Shown: positions 36,462-45,322, counted from the first letter of the stretch. The stretch is DNA of 64,000 nt from Cupriavidus consociatus (GCF_017814975.1 NZ_JAGIQA010000030.1:37196-101195), one strand, 5' to 3'. The notes: generated by a model from the letters alone, not told the origin. Numbers and translations are program-made.

Positions 36462-37438
36462 CGCTCGGCGCCGCCGGCATCCGCCGCCTGGCGGTGACCG
36501 CGCAGGCCGCCGCGGCGCTTGGCATCGGCGCCGCCCTGGTGCGGCTGGCGGGATGGCCCTGGCCAGGCGCGATCGCCGCCGGCGTGGCAGCCATTCTCGG
36601 CGGCTTCGCAGCAGGCATCGCCATTGCCTTCGCCTTTACCGGGCGAGGGCTCTGGGTGGCGTCAGGCCATCGCCCGCCCGCACCGCCGCAAGAACTTGCT
36701 GCGACCCGCCGCCCGCTGCGCCTGCCCGAAGCGCTGCGCTGCTACCTGAACGAGATCCGGTCCGTGCTGCGCATGTTCGACTGGCTGCAGCCATTCCGCG
36801 CCCGCGCGCCCTTTGCCCCGCCCGCCGCCGCCTTGCCCGGCCGCGACGCACCGCCGGTGTTGCTGGTCCACGGCTACGCCTGCGGGCAGGCAATCTGGCT
36901 CGACATGCAGCCCGCGCTGGCGGCCGCGGGCTACCGCTGCGAAGGGATCGACCTGCTGCCGGTCTTCGGCGATATCGACGACTACGCGCACGCGCTGCTG
37001 GGCGCGATGCGGCGTGTGACCGCGGCATATGGCCGTGCGCCATTGCTGGTGTGCCACAGCATGGGCGGGCTGGTGGCACGCGCGGCGCTGCGGCTGGCTG
37101 GCGACGAAGACATCTGCGCCGGCATCGTGACCCTCGGCACCCCGCACCATGGCAGCGCGCTGGCGCGCTTCGGCGGCGGGCACAACGCCGCGCAGATGCG
37201 CTGCGGCAGCCCGTGGCTGCGCGCGCTTGCCAGCGCGGAAAGCCCGCGCCTGCGCGCCCGCATGATCTCGGTGTTCAGCTGGCACGACTCGATCGCCGGG
37301 CCGCCCTGCACCGGCTGGCTCGATGGTGCCGGACATATCGCGCTGTCTGGCATCGGCCATGTGTCGCTGCTGCGGCATCCCGCGGCGATCCGGGCGGTGC
37401 TGGATGCACTGGCGGAGCTGTCGGCACGCGGACGCTAG
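36458..37438 (+). CDS. Membrane-anchored alpha/beta hydrolase (lipase-like)
   Basis: 326 residues. Two N-terminal hydrophobic helices (about 12-35 and 40-62) precede an alpha/beta-hydrolase domain: oxyanion-hole motif PPVLLVHGYACGQAIW (about 130), nucleophile elbow LLVCHSMGGLVARAAL (about 195) with Ser, and a C-terminal GIGHVSLL His. The elbow starts with Cys where most lipases have Gly (CHSMG instead of GHSMG). A lid-like GTPHHGSALARFGGG follows, typical of triacylglycerol lipases and PGAP1-like enzymes. Confidence 0.85.
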   Translation: MTLGAAGIRRLAVTAQAAAALGIGAALVRLAGWPWPGAIAAGVAAILGGFAAGIAIAFAFTGRGLWVASGHRPPAPPQELAATRRPLRLPEALRCYLNEIRSVLRMFDWLQPFRARAPFAPPAAALPGRDAPPVLLVHGYACGQAIWLDMQPALAAAGYRCEGIDLLPVFGDIDDYAHALLGAMRRVTAAYGRAPLLVCHSMGGLVARAALRLAGDEDICAGIVTLGTPHHGSALARFGGGHNAAQMRCGSPWLRALASAESPRLRARMISVFSWHDSIAGPPCTGWLDGAGHIALSGIGHVSLLRHPAAIRAVLDALAELSARGR

Positions 37439-37487
37439 CCGACATCGACGGCAGCGCCGCTGTCCCGCTTGCGCCACGGTTTCCCAC

Positions 37488-37531
37488 GCTTCACAAGTCA
37501 GTCATGTTTCCGTCACGGCGCCGTCATCGCG
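37488..37531 (+). promoter_or_regulatory. Pho box: four 11-bp repeats, and -10 at fixed spacing
   Basis: Four 7-mers spaced every 11 bp resemble CTGTCAT: GCTTCAC (37488), CAGTCAT (37499), CCGTCAC (37510) and CCGTCAT (37521), each followed by 4 bp. Ten bp after the last 7-mer lies CTGAAT (37538-37543), where PhoB-dependent promoters such as E. coli phoA have the -10. Transcription would start near 37550, about 20 nt before the phosphoesterase ATG. Confidence 0.72.
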
Positions 37532-37570
37532 CGCTGGCTGAATGCAGCCATCGCCGCTACCGGGACTGCC

Positions 37571-38554
37571 ATGGTGCAAGCACTCCGATCCGCCCGCGGA
37601 TACCTGTCGAAGGCCGCGCAACTGAAGCAACGGCTGCGCCGCAGCTCCGGCAACGGCTGGGATACCGCGGCACCGCTGAGCGCGTTCCTGCCGCCGGGCC
37701 TTGACGCCGCCGCACTCGCGCCGCTGCGCGAGCAGCCGGACACCTATCCGCCCGAGCCGCACCAGGTCCACCGCTATCGCGCCATCTGGCTGTCCGACAT
37801 CCACCTGGGCACGCCCGGCTGCCAGGCCAAGTACCTGCTCGACTTCCTCAAGCACAACGAATCCGACCAGCTCTACCTGGTCGGCGACATCATCGACGGC
37901 TGGCAGCTGCGCCGCGGCTGGTACTGGCCGCAAAGCCACAACGACGTGGTGCAGAAACTGCTGCGCAAGGCGCGCAAGGGCACCGAGGTGATCTACGTGC
38001 CCGGCAACCACGACGAAGCCGCGCGCCAGTTCGACGGCATGGCGTTCGGCGACATCACGGTGCGCGAAGAGGCGGTCCACGTCACCGCCACCGGACGCCG
38101 GCTGTGGGTGGTGCATGGCGACCTGTTCGACGGCGTGGTGCAGCATGCGCGCTGGCTCGCGTACCTGGGCGACTCGCTGTACACGATGATCCTGGCGCTG
38201 AACCGGCACTTCAACCGGCTGCGTGCGCGCCTGGGCTTCCCGTACTGGTCGCTGTCGCAGTTCCTGAAGCACCAGGTCAAGAACGCGGTCAGCTACATCG
38301 GCGCCTTCGAGACCGCGATGGTCGACGAAGCGCGCCGGCGCGGCTGCGATGGCGTGGTCTGCGGCCACATCCACAAGGCCGAGATCCGCGAAGTCAACGG
38401 CCAGCTCTACTGCAATGACGGCGACTGGGTGGAAAGCCTGTCGGCGCTGGTCGAGACCATGGAAGGCGAGCTGAAGATCATTTACTGGACCACGCTGCTG
38501 GATCCGCCCGAACCCGCCACCCGGCGGCGGCGCCGCGCCGCGGTGGCGGGCTGA
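37571..38554 (+). CDS. plcP: Metallophosphoesterase, PlcP / LpxH-like
   Basis: 327 residues from MVQALRSARGYL. The frame is open to 37469 but that includes the Pho box. All dinuclear-metal motifs of calcineurin-like phosphoesterases occur in order: WLSDIHLG (about 77), GDIIDGW (114), PGNHDE (145), HGDLFD (180) and GHIHKAE (265). LpxH itself is shorter (about 240). Length, the WPQSHNDVVQKLLRKARKG segment and the neighbours fit PlcP, the phospholipase C-type enzyme that releases diacylglycerol from membrane phospholipid during phosphate starvation. Annotations may call it UDP-2,3-diacylglucosamine diphosphatase. Symbol is by inference. Confidence 0.72.
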   Translation: MVQALRSARGYLSKAAQLKQRLRRSSGNGWDTAAPLSAFLPPGLDAAALAPLREQPDTYPPEPHQVHRYRAIWLSDIHLGTPGCQAKYLLDFLKHNESDQLYLVGDIIDGWQLRRGWYWPQSHNDVVQKLLRKARKGTEVIYVPGNHDEAARQFDGMAFGDITVREEAVHVTATGRRLWVVHGDLFDGVVQHARWLAYLGDSLYTMILALNRHFNRLRARLGFPYWSLSQFLKHQVKNAVSYIGAFETAMVDEARRRGCDGVVCGHIHKAEIREVNGQLYCNDGDWVESLSALVETMEGELKIIYWTTLLDPPEPATRRRRRAAVAG

Positions 38555-38611
38555 TACGGGCCCGCCAACCCTGAATCCGCATTGCCCTTCCAACGCCCCC
38601 TAGGAGGCTGC

Positions 38612-39724
38612 ATGAAGATCCTGATCGTCACCGATGCCTGGGAACCGCAGGTCAACGGCGTGGTGCGCACGCTCAAGTCCACACGCCGCGAGCTGGAGGC
38701 ACTGGGCCACACGGTCGACATGATCACGCCGCTGGAATTCCGCACGGTGCCGTGCCCCACCTACCCCGAGATCCGGCTGTCGCTGTTGCCGTCGGCGCGG
38801 GTGCGGCGGCGCATCGAAGCTTTCTGCCCCGATGCCCTGCATATCGCCACCGAAGGCCCGCTCGGCCTGGCCGCGCGAAGCCACGCGCTGCACCGGCGCC
38901 TGCCCTTCACCACGGCCTACCACACGCGTTTTCCGGAGTATGTGCAGGCGCGCTTCGGCATCCCGCTGGCCTGGACCTACCGCTTCCTGCGCTGGTTCCA
39001 CGGCCCGGCGCAGTCGGTGATGGCACCGACTCCGGTGGTACTCGATGACCTGCACCAGCACGGCATCGACCACGGCGTGCTGTGGACGCGCGGCGTCGAT
39101 CTCGACATCTTCACGCCGCAGCGCGCCAACGTGCTCAACACGGCGCACCCGATCTTCCTGTACGTGGGCCGCGTCGCGGTGGAAAAGAACGTCGAGGCCT
39201 TCCTGGCGCTCGACCTGCCCGGCTCCAAGTGGGTGGTCGGCGACGGTCCCGCGCTTCCCGCGCTGCGCGCGCGCTATCCGGGCGCCAACTACCTGGGCGT
39301 GCTGAGCCAGCCAGAACTGGCCCGGGTGTATGCTTCGGCTGATGTCTTCGTGTTCCCCAGCCGCACCGACACCTTCGGGCTGGTGCTGCTGGAAGCGCTG
39401 GCCAGCGGCCTGCCGGTGGCGGCGTACCCGGTCACCGGCCCGATCGACGTGCTGGGCGACAGCCCCGCGGGCGTGATGCACGAAGACCTGCGCGAAGCCT
39501 GCCTGGAAGCGCTGCGCATCGACCGCGCCACGGCCCGCGCCCATGCCGAGCGGTTTTCATGGCGCGCCGCCTCCGAGCAGTTCCTGGCCCACTTGCGGCC
39601 GTTCGCTGCCGGCAAGCCCGGCGGCGCGGCGGCCCAACCCGCATCGCAAAGCCATGCCGAAACCCCATCCGGAACTGCCGTCCGACCCGCCCCTGCAGAG
39701 GCCGCCGGCAGCCCAGAGCGCTGA
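38612..39724 (+). CDS. GT4 family glycosyltransferase, likely glycolipid-forming
   Basis: 370 residues from MKILIVTDAWEPQVNGVVRT, with AGGAGG six bases upstream. The N-terminal domain has the GT-B opening and the HTRFPEYVQARFG loop. The C-terminal nucleotide-sugar domain has LYVGRVAVEKNVEAFL (about 190) and the E-x7-E motif region SRTDTFGLVLLEALASGLPV (about 265). It resembles MfpsA, SqdX and Agt-type enzymes that glycosylate diacylglycerol. The neighbouring phosphoesterase and DAG kinase favour a lipid acceptor. It overlaps the next gene by 71 bp. Confidence 0.85.
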   Translation: MKILIVTDAWEPQVNGVVRTLKSTRRELEALGHTVDMITPLEFRTVPCPTYPEIRLSLLPSARVRRRIEAFCPDALHIATEGPLGLAARSHALHRRLPFTTAYHTRFPEYVQARFGIPLAWTYRFLRWFHGPAQSVMAPTPVVLDDLHQHGIDHGVLWTRGVDLDIFTPQRANVLNTAHPIFLYVGRVAVEKNVEAFLALDLPGSKWVVGDGPALPALRARYPGANYLGVLSQPELARVYASADVFVFPSRTDTFGLVLLEALASGLPVAAYPVTGPIDVLGDSPAGVMHEDLREACLEALRIDRATARAHAERFSWRAASEQFLAHLRPFAAGKPGGAAAQPASQSHAETPSGTAVRPAPAEAAGSPER

Positions 39725-40136
39725 CTACACGATCGAGCAGAACCCTCACAAAGGCAACCGCGGCCTGGCACGCGCCTGGCACGCCGCTATCAACTCGCTG
39801 TCCGGCCTGCGCTACGCGGTGCTGGAGGAAAGCGCGTTCCGCCAGGAGCTGACGCTGGTGGCGATCCTGGCGCCATGCGCCTTCCTGCTGCCGGTGGGGG
39901 TGGTCGAACGCATCCTGCTGCTCGGCACGCTGCTGGTGGTGCTGATCGTGGAACTGCTCAACTCCAGCGTCGAGGCGGCCATCGACCGGATCTCGCTGGA
40001 ACGCCACAGCCTGTCCAAGCGCGCCAAGGATTTCGGCAGCGCCGCGGTGATGCTGGCGCTGGTGCTCTGCGGCGGCACCTGGCTGGCCATTGCCGGGCCC
40101 CATGTGGTGCACTGGGTGCGGGCGCTGGCGGGCTGA
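39654..40136 (+). CDS. dgkA: Diacylglycerol kinase
   Basis: 160 residues from MPKPHPELPSDPP, the best in-frame ATG, lying inside the end of the glycosyltransferase gene. Three transmembrane helices and the DgkA motif VELLNSSVEAAIDRI with catalytic Glu residues, then LSKRAKDFGSAAVML, are clear. Typical DgkA is about 120-140 residues, and the first 35 here are Pro-rich and poorly conserved. It phosphorylates diacylglycerol to phosphatidate, recycling the DAG that the neighbouring genes would generate or use. Confidence 0.9.
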   Translation: MPKPHPELPSDPPLQRPPAAQSADYTIEQNPHKGNRGLARAWHAAINSLSGLRYAVLEESAFRQELTLVAILAPCAFLLPVGVVERILLLGTLLVVLIVELLNSSVEAAIDRISLERHSLSKRAKDFGSAAVMLALVLCGGTWLAIAGPHVVHWVRALAG

Positions 40137-40192
40137 TTTCCGGGCGAGGTACGAGCCGGGGGCCCGCCGGGCCGTGGCGCGGGCCGATTGCT

Positions 40193-40198
40193 TATAAT
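40193..40198 (+). promoter_or_regulatory. Promoter -10 for TetR-type regulator gene
   Basis: A perfect TATAAT lies 50 nt before the TetR ATG, in otherwise GC-rich sequence (GATTGCTTATAATCGC). No convincing -35 hexamer is seen at 16-18 nt. Confidence 0.55.
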
Positions 40199-40247
40199 CG
40201 CTACCCTGCCACGATTCACCGATCGACCCATCGCCCGGACGCCGCCC

Positions 40248-40949
40248 ATGGAACCGAAACCGCAAACCGGCCCCCGCCGCACCAGGGACCGCATCCTCGA
40301 CGTCTCGCTGCGCCTGTTCAACGAAGTCGGCGAACCGAACGTCACCACCACGACGATCGCGGAAGCGATGGAGATCAGCCCAGGCAATCTCTACTACCAC
40401 TTCCGCAACAAGGACGACATCATCAACTCCATCTTCGTGCGCTTCGAGCAGGAGATGGAGCGCCGCCTGAAGATGCCGGACGACCACAAGGCTACCCTGG
40501 ACGAAAGCTGGGGCTACCTGCAGTACATGTCCGAGTTCCTGTGGAACTACCGCTTCCTGTATCGCGACATCAACGACCTGCTGGCGCGCAACCGGATGCT
40601 GGAGACCAACTTCAAGCGCATCGTCGAGCAGAAGCAGCGCTTCGCGCACGAGATCTGCCGGCAGTTCCTGGAAGACGGCGAGATGGAAGCCACGCCCGAG
40701 CAGGTCGAGGCGATCTGCACCAACATGGTGGTGATCGCCACCTACTGGCTGTCGTTCCAGTTCGTGCAGCATCCGCGCCAGTACAACGATCCCGAGCAGA
40801 TCCGCGGCTACCTGCACGGCTCGAGCTACCACATCTTCTCGATCCTCGCGCCCTACCTGCGCGGCCGCGCGCGCGAGGCGTTCGATCAGCTGGCCCGCGA
40901 CTACGCGGCGTCCAAGGCAGCCGCCGAGGCGGCAAAGGAAAAGAAGTGA
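40248..40949 (+). CDS. TetR family transcriptional regulator
   Basis: 233 residues from MEPKPQTGPRR. The TetR DNA-binding domain is at the N-terminus: RTRDRILDVSLRLFNEVGEP and TTTTIAEAMEISPGNLYYHF (about 12-55). The C-terminal ligand domain has aromatic-rich helices (YRFLYRDINDLLARN). Length fits the family. Ligand and targets are unknown. Its stop overlaps the next gene's GTG start (GTGA), so the two are co-translated. Confidence 0.9.
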   Translation: MEPKPQTGPRRTRDRILDVSLRLFNEVGEPNVTTTTIAEAMEISPGNLYYHFRNKDDIINSIFVRFEQEMERRLKMPDDHKATLDESWGYLQYMSEFLWNYRFLYRDINDLLARNRMLETNFKRIVEQKQRFAHEICRQFLEDGEMEATPEQVEAICTNMVVIATYWLSFQFVQHPRQYNDPEQIRGYLHGSSYHIFSILAPYLRGRAREAFDQLARDYAASKAAAEAAKEKK

Positions 40950-41530
40950 AATCTGTCTGCGTCTATTGCGGCTCCAGCCCCGGCAACCGCCCCGAATATG
41001 CCGAAGGCGCGCGCCTGCTCGGCCGCACGCTGGCCGAGCGCGGCCTGGCGCTGGTCTACGGCGGCGGCAAGGTCGGGCTGATGGGCACCGTGGCCGACGC
41101 GGTGCTGGAACACGGCGGCACCGTCATCGGCATCATCCCGGAAGCGCTGATGCAGAAGGAAGTCGGCCACCGCGGCCTGACCGAGCTGCACGTGGTGCGC
41201 AACATGCACGAGCGCAAGCAGATGATGGCCGACCGTGCCGATGCCTTTATCGCCATGCCCGGCGGCGTGGGCACCTTCGAAGAGCTGTTCGAGACCTTCA
41301 CCTGGCTGCAGCTGGGCTATCACGACAAGCCGGTGGGACTGCTCAATGTCGGCGGCTTCTATGACGGCATGCTGGGTTTCCTTGGCCATGCCGTCCAGGA
41401 AGGTTTCCTGAAGCGGATGCATGCCGACCTGCTGCACATAGCGGACCTGCCCGGCACGCTGCTGGACCAGCTGGCCGCCGCGCCGCGCGTGCGCGTCGAC
41501 AAGTGGCAGCAGGCCCGCGACAAGACCTGA
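40946..41530 (+). CDS. LOG family protein (cytokinin riboside 5'-monophosphate phosphoribohydrolase type)
   Basis: 194 residues from a GTG start, MKSVCVYCGSSPGNRPEYAEG, with AAGGA upstream. The LOG signatures GGGKVGLMG and PGGVGTFEELFE (about 105) are present. Members cleave nucleotide 5'-monophosphates to base and ribose 5-phosphate. The bacterial role is often purine nucleotide turnover rather than hormone synthesis. Convergent with the DUF924 gene, 24 bp away. Confidence 0.92.
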   Translation: MKSVCVYCGSSPGNRPEYAEGARLLGRTLAERGLALVYGGGKVGLMGTVADAVLEHGGTVIGIIPEALMQKEVGHRGLTELHVVRNMHERKQMMADRADAFIAMPGGVGTFEELFETFTWLQLGYHDKPVGLLNVGGFYDGMLGFLGHAVQEGFLKRMHADLLHIADLPGTLLDQLAAAPRVRVDKWQQARDKT

Positions 41531-41554
41531 GGCCCGGCGCGGATTCCGCCGCGC

Positions 41555-42151
41555 CTAGAACGACGAGCCCGGCTGCTGCAGGAACGCCAGTTCCTCCGCC
41601 GTGCTCGGCCTGCCCAGCACCGCGTTGCGGTGCGGGAAGCGGCCAAAGCGCGCGATGATCTCGCGGTGTTTGTCGGCCCACTCCACCACATCCACCTTGC
41701 CGCCGCTGGACTCGCGCAGCTGCGTCATCAGCCGCACCGCCTCGTGCTGGTCTTCCAGCGCTTCCGAATGCTCGAACGGCATATAGCAGAACATGCGGTG
41801 GTAGTCCGTTGGCAGCGCCCGATCCATGCCCGTGGCGACGATGCGCTTGGCCAGCGCCAGCGCCTGCGCATCGGTGCCGAAGCTGCGCGGGTCGTTGCGG
41901 AACATGTTGCGCGGGAACTGGTCCAGCAGCACCACGCGGGCGCAGGCGCCTGCGGGCGTGACCGACCAGTTGTCCGGCGCGCCCTCGCTGGCGACCTGCC
42001 AGTCGGACAGGAAGTGCGTGCGGATGCGGGCGTCGAACTCATCCGACTTGGTGAACCATGCCCGGCGCTCGGTATTCCAGGCCGCTGAACCAGGCTGGTC
42101 AAACCAGAAATCGAGCACGCGACAGGCAGCTTCAGGCAGTTGCACGGACAT
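41555..42151 (-). CDS. DUF924 family protein
   Basis: 198 residues from MSVQLPEAACRVLDFWF. The family signatures RVLDFWFDQ at the N-terminus, VVLLDQFPRNMFRND (about 85) and FGRFPHRNAVLGR at the C-terminus are present. The fold is helical and tetratricopeptide-like. Function is not established. The frame is open further upstream to 42418, but that overlaps the haemoglobin gene and is not conserved. Confidence 0.88.
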   Translation of the reverse strand: MSVQLPEAACRVLDFWFDQPGSAAWNTERRAWFTKSDEFDARIRTHFLSDWQVASEGAPDNWSVTPAGACARVVLLDQFPRNMFRNDPRSFGTDAQALALAKRIVATGMDRALPTDYHRMFCYMPFEHSEALEDQHEAVRLMTQLRESSGGKVDVVEWADKHREIIARFGRFPHRNAVLGRPSTAEELAFLQQPGSSF

Positions 42152-42195
42152 GGCGGTTGGATTTTTTTTGACAGTAAAAAGGGCGTTAAGGCGCC

Positions 42196-42624
42196 TCAGC
42201 GCGCCACGTTGCGCATCCAGTCGGCGGTCTGGAAGAACGCCTGCATCAGGCGCAGCTGCAGGTCCTCGGGCAGGCCGATGTCCTGCATCGCCAGTGCCAT
42301 GCAGCGCATCCACTGGTCGCGCTCGCTGACGCCGATCTCGAACGGCATGTGGCGCGCACGCAGGCGCGGATGGCCGAAGCGCTCGATAAAGTGGTTGGGG
42401 CCGCCCAGCCAGCCGCACAGGAACCAGTACAGCTTGTCGCGCGAGCCTTCCAGCGAAGGCGGATGGATCGCGCGCAGCCCGGCAAACTGGGTTTCCAGGT
42501 CCATCAGGTCATAGAAGCGGTCGACCAGCTCGCGCACGCGCGCCTCGCCGCCGACGAGTTCGAACGCGGTGACCTCGGGGGTGCCGTCGGCGTTGCCGGA
42601 TTGTTGATTGGATTCAGTACTCAT
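42196..42624 (-). CDS. Group II truncated haemoglobin
   Basis: 142 residues from MSTESNQQSGN. The 2-on-2 globin fold is recognisable: Tyr B10 in RVRELVDRFYDLMD, proximal His F8 in RFGHPRLRARHMPF and Trp G8 in ERDQWMRCMALAMQD. Group II members bind O2 or NO and are implicated in NO or oxidative stress tolerance. The start is supported by family length only, since the ribosome-binding site is weak. Confidence 0.92.
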   Translation of the reverse strand: MSTESNQQSGNADGTPEVTAFELVGGEARVRELVDRFYDLMDLETQFAGLRAIHPPSLEGSRDKLYWFLCGWLGGPNHFIERFGHPRLRARHMPFEIGVSERDQWMRCMALAMQDIGLPEDLQLRLMQAFFQTADWMRNVAR

Positions 42625-42649
42625 CACACACTCGGGTACGCGGCGCCGC

Positions 42650-45271
42650 TCAGGCGTCACGCAAGGTCGCCAGCGCCGGCTGGCGCAGCACTTCGCGCAG
42701 GCCCAGCCAGCCGCCGGCAAAAGCGCACAGCATGCCAGAAACCACGCCGACCGGCACGATCCACGCGTTGAAGCGGTAGGGGAAATCGAAAACGAACTGC
42801 GACAGTCCCCAACCCACCGCGATCGCTCCGAGGCTGGCCAGCAATCCTGCCAGGCCGCCCACCACGAGGAATTCGGCGTATTGCGTCTGCCGCACCAGCG
42901 CCGCCGACGCCCCCAGCGCCTTGAGCAGGCCGGCGTCGCGCATGCGCTCGTCGCGCGCGCCGGACAGCGCCGCGTACAGCACCGTGACCCCGGCCGCCAG
43001 CGTGAAGATAAACAGGAACTCGACCGCCGCGATCACCTGGTCCAGGATGTCCTGGATCTGGCGCAGGATCATGTCGGTGTTGACCACCGTGATGTTGGGG
43101 AAGGCCGCGATCAGCCGGTTACCCAGCGGCGCACTGGCCGCCGGTAGGTGGAACGAGGTGATGTAGGTCTCGGGCATGCCCTGCATCGCCGACGGCGGCA
43201 GGATCACGAAGAAATTGACCCGCATCGAGCCCCAGTCGAGCTTGCGCAGCGAGGTCACGCGCGCCTGCACCGCCTGGCCTGCCACGTCAAAGCGCAGCGT
43301 GTCGCCAAGGTGGATCCCCAGCGTCTTGGCGATGCCCTCCTCCACCGAAGCACCCGCCTCGGCGCCGGCGCTGCCGTCCGACCACCGCCCGGCGATCACG
43401 CGGTTGCCCTCCGGCAGGACATCGGTATAAGACAGGTTGAATTCGCGCTCGACCAGGTTGCGCGCGCGGCCTTCCTCGAAGCTGCCGGCCTGGATCGCGC
43501 GCTCGCCGATATGGGTCAGGCGCCCGCGCACCATCGGATAAAGCAGGTCGTTGATACCCGCGCCGGCCAGCATCTTGCGCAGCGGCTCGCGCTGGTCGGG
43601 CTGGATATTGATGATGAAGCGGTTGGGCGCGTCGGCCGGCGTGGCGCTGCGCCAGGAATCGACCAGGTCGTTGCGGGTCATGCCGAGCAGCAGCAGCGCC
43701 ATCAGCCCCACCGCCAGCGCCACGGTCTGCAGCACGGTGACGCCGCGGCGGCGCTCCAGCACCGCCAGGGCAAAGCGCCAGCCCATCGAAGCGGCCCCGC
43801 GCAGGCGTCCGCGCAGCAGGCGCGACAGCAGCGTGAGCAGCCCCAGCGCCAGCAAGCCGAACACCACGCCGGCGCCGACGAAGCCGCCCGCGGTGGTCAG
43901 CCCCAGCCGCAGGTCGCGCGCCGCCACCAGCAGCAGCGCGACGAAGGCACCCAGGCCGAGCGCGTACGCGACCCACGCCGATACCGGCGGCAGCCCGATA
44001 TCGCGGCGCAGCACCCGCAGCGGCGCCACGCGCGTCAGCGCCAGCAGCGGCGGCAGCGCAAACCCCGTCAGCAGCACCAGTCCCGCCAGCACACCCACCA
44101 ACGCCGGCAACGCCGACGGCTGCGGCAGCGACACCTTGAGGAGCCCGCCCAGCGACAGCAGCAGCCCGTAGTGCGCCGCGTAGCCGATCAGCACGCCGGC
44201 CAGCGCACCAGCCGCGCCGATCAGCAGGAATTCCAGCCCGAATGCGCGCAGGATCTGCCCGCGCGACAGCCCCAGGCACTTGTAGACCGCGCAGGCATCG
44301 GTATGGCGCTGCATGTAGCGGCGCGCCGACATCGCAATCGCCACCGCCGCGATCATCGACGACAGCACCGCCACCAGCGACAGGAAGCGCTCGGCCCGGT
44401 CGAGCGTCGCGCGCATCTGCGGCTGGCCGGATTCAAGCGACTCGACGCGGGTGTTGCGCAGCTTGCGGCTGCCGATTTCCTCTTGCGCCCATTTCTGGTA
44501 CGCGGCACCGGCGCCGTCTGGGCCGGCCACCAGCAGCCGGTAGGTCACGCGGCTGCCCCAGCCGACCAGGCCGGTGCTTTCAAGGTCCGACAGTGGCATC
44601 AGCACGCGCGGTGCGAAGTTCATGAAGCCCGTGCCGCGGTCCATCTCCTGCGTGATGATGCGGTCGATGCGGAAAGTGCGGCTGCCGAGCTGCAGCGCGT
44701 CGCCTACGCTCACACCGAGAGCGCCCAGCAGCGCTTCGTCGACCCATACCGTGCCCGGGGCGGGAATGCCTTCGGCGGGCGCGTCCGGCGTGCCCGGCGT
44801 GCTGGTCACCCTGAGCTTGCCGCGCAACGGATAGCCGTCGGTCACCGCCTTGAGCGCGGCCAGCTGGCTGGGCGCATCGGCGCCGGCGGGGCGCGGCTTG
44901 CCGCTGGCCGTGGCCATGCTCGGAAAGGTCACCGTCTGCGCCACCGCCAGTCCCTGCTGGCCGGCACGCTGTGCGAAGGCGGCATCGAACGGCTGGTCCG
45001 AGACCAGCAGCACGTCGGCGGCAATCATTTGCCGCGCATCGCGCTCCAGCCCCAGCCGCATGCGGTCGGCCATGAAGCCAACGCTGGACAGCGCCGCCAC
45101 CGCCAGCACCAGCGCGAACAGCAACAGGTAAAGCTCGCCGGCGAGCCAGTCGCGGCGTGCCATGCGCAACGCCTGGCGCCAGGCGGAAAACCTGCCCGCT
45201 TGCGCGGCGCTCGCGCTGGCGGCGGGACTGGCGTTGGTGGTCGGGGCGTCGATGGCGGACTCGGGGGGCAT
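42650..45271 (-). CDS. FtsX-like ABC transporter permease
   Basis: 873 residues, YbbP-type. Eight to ten membrane segments occur in two FtsX modules around periplasmic domains: helix pairs near 45-65, 290-440 (three to four helices), 480-560 and C-terminal 760-860. Such permeases usually partner an ATPase of the LolD/YbbA type that is encoded next to them. No such gene flanks this one. Substrate is unknown, possibly lipid or lipoprotein export. Start at 45271 is provisional and has no strong ribosome-binding site. Confidence 0.85.
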   Translation of the reverse strand: MPPESAIDAPTTNASPAASASAAQAGRFSAWRQALRMARRDWLAGELYLLLFALVLAVAALSSVGFMADRMRLGLERDARQMIAADVLLVSDQPFDAAFAQRAGQQGLAVAQTVTFPSMATASGKPRPAGADAPSQLAALKAVTDGYPLRGKLRVTSTPGTPDAPAEGIPAPGTVWVDEALLGALGVSVGDALQLGSRTFRIDRIITQEMDRGTGFMNFAPRVLMPLSDLESTGLVGWGSRVTYRLLVAGPDGAGAAYQKWAQEEIGSRKLRNTRVESLESGQPQMRATLDRAERFLSLVAVLSSMIAAVAIAMSARRYMQRHTDACAVYKCLGLSRGQILRAFGLEFLLIGAAGALAGVLIGYAAHYGLLLSLGGLLKVSLPQPSALPALVGVLAGLVLLTGFALPPLLALTRVAPLRVLRRDIGLPPVSAWVAYALGLGAFVALLLVAARDLRLGLTTAGGFVGAGVVFGLLALGLLTLLSRLLRGRLRGAASMGWRFALAVLERRRGVTVLQTVALAVGLMALLLLGMTRNDLVDSWRSATPADAPNRFIINIQPDQREPLRKMLAGAGINDLLYPMVRGRLTHIGERAIQAGSFEEGRARNLVEREFNLSYTDVLPEGNRVIAGRWSDGSAGAEAGASVEEGIAKTLGIHLGDTLRFDVAGQAVQARVTSLRKLDWGSMRVNFFVILPPSAMQGMPETYITSFHLPAASAPLGNRLIAAFPNITVVNTDMILRQIQDILDQVIAAVEFLFIFTLAAGVTVLYAALSGARDERMRDAGLLKALGASAALVRQTQYAEFLVVGGLAGLLASLGAIAVGWGLSQFVFDFPYRFNAWIVPVGVVSGMLCAFAGGWLGLREVLRQPALATLRDA

Positions 45272-45286
45272 CGGTGGTTCGGTGTC

Positions 45287-45322
45287 TTCGGTTATTTGTT
45301 CGGTTATTTGTTCGGCTATTGC
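45287..45322. repeat. 12-bp tandem repeat before the permease gene
   Basis: TTCGGTTATTTG occurs twice head to tail (45287-45298, 45299-45310) and a third, diverged copy (TTCGGCTATTGC) follows. The AT-rich element sits 16-50 bp upstream of the permease start in a GC-rich region. Confidence 0.75.
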
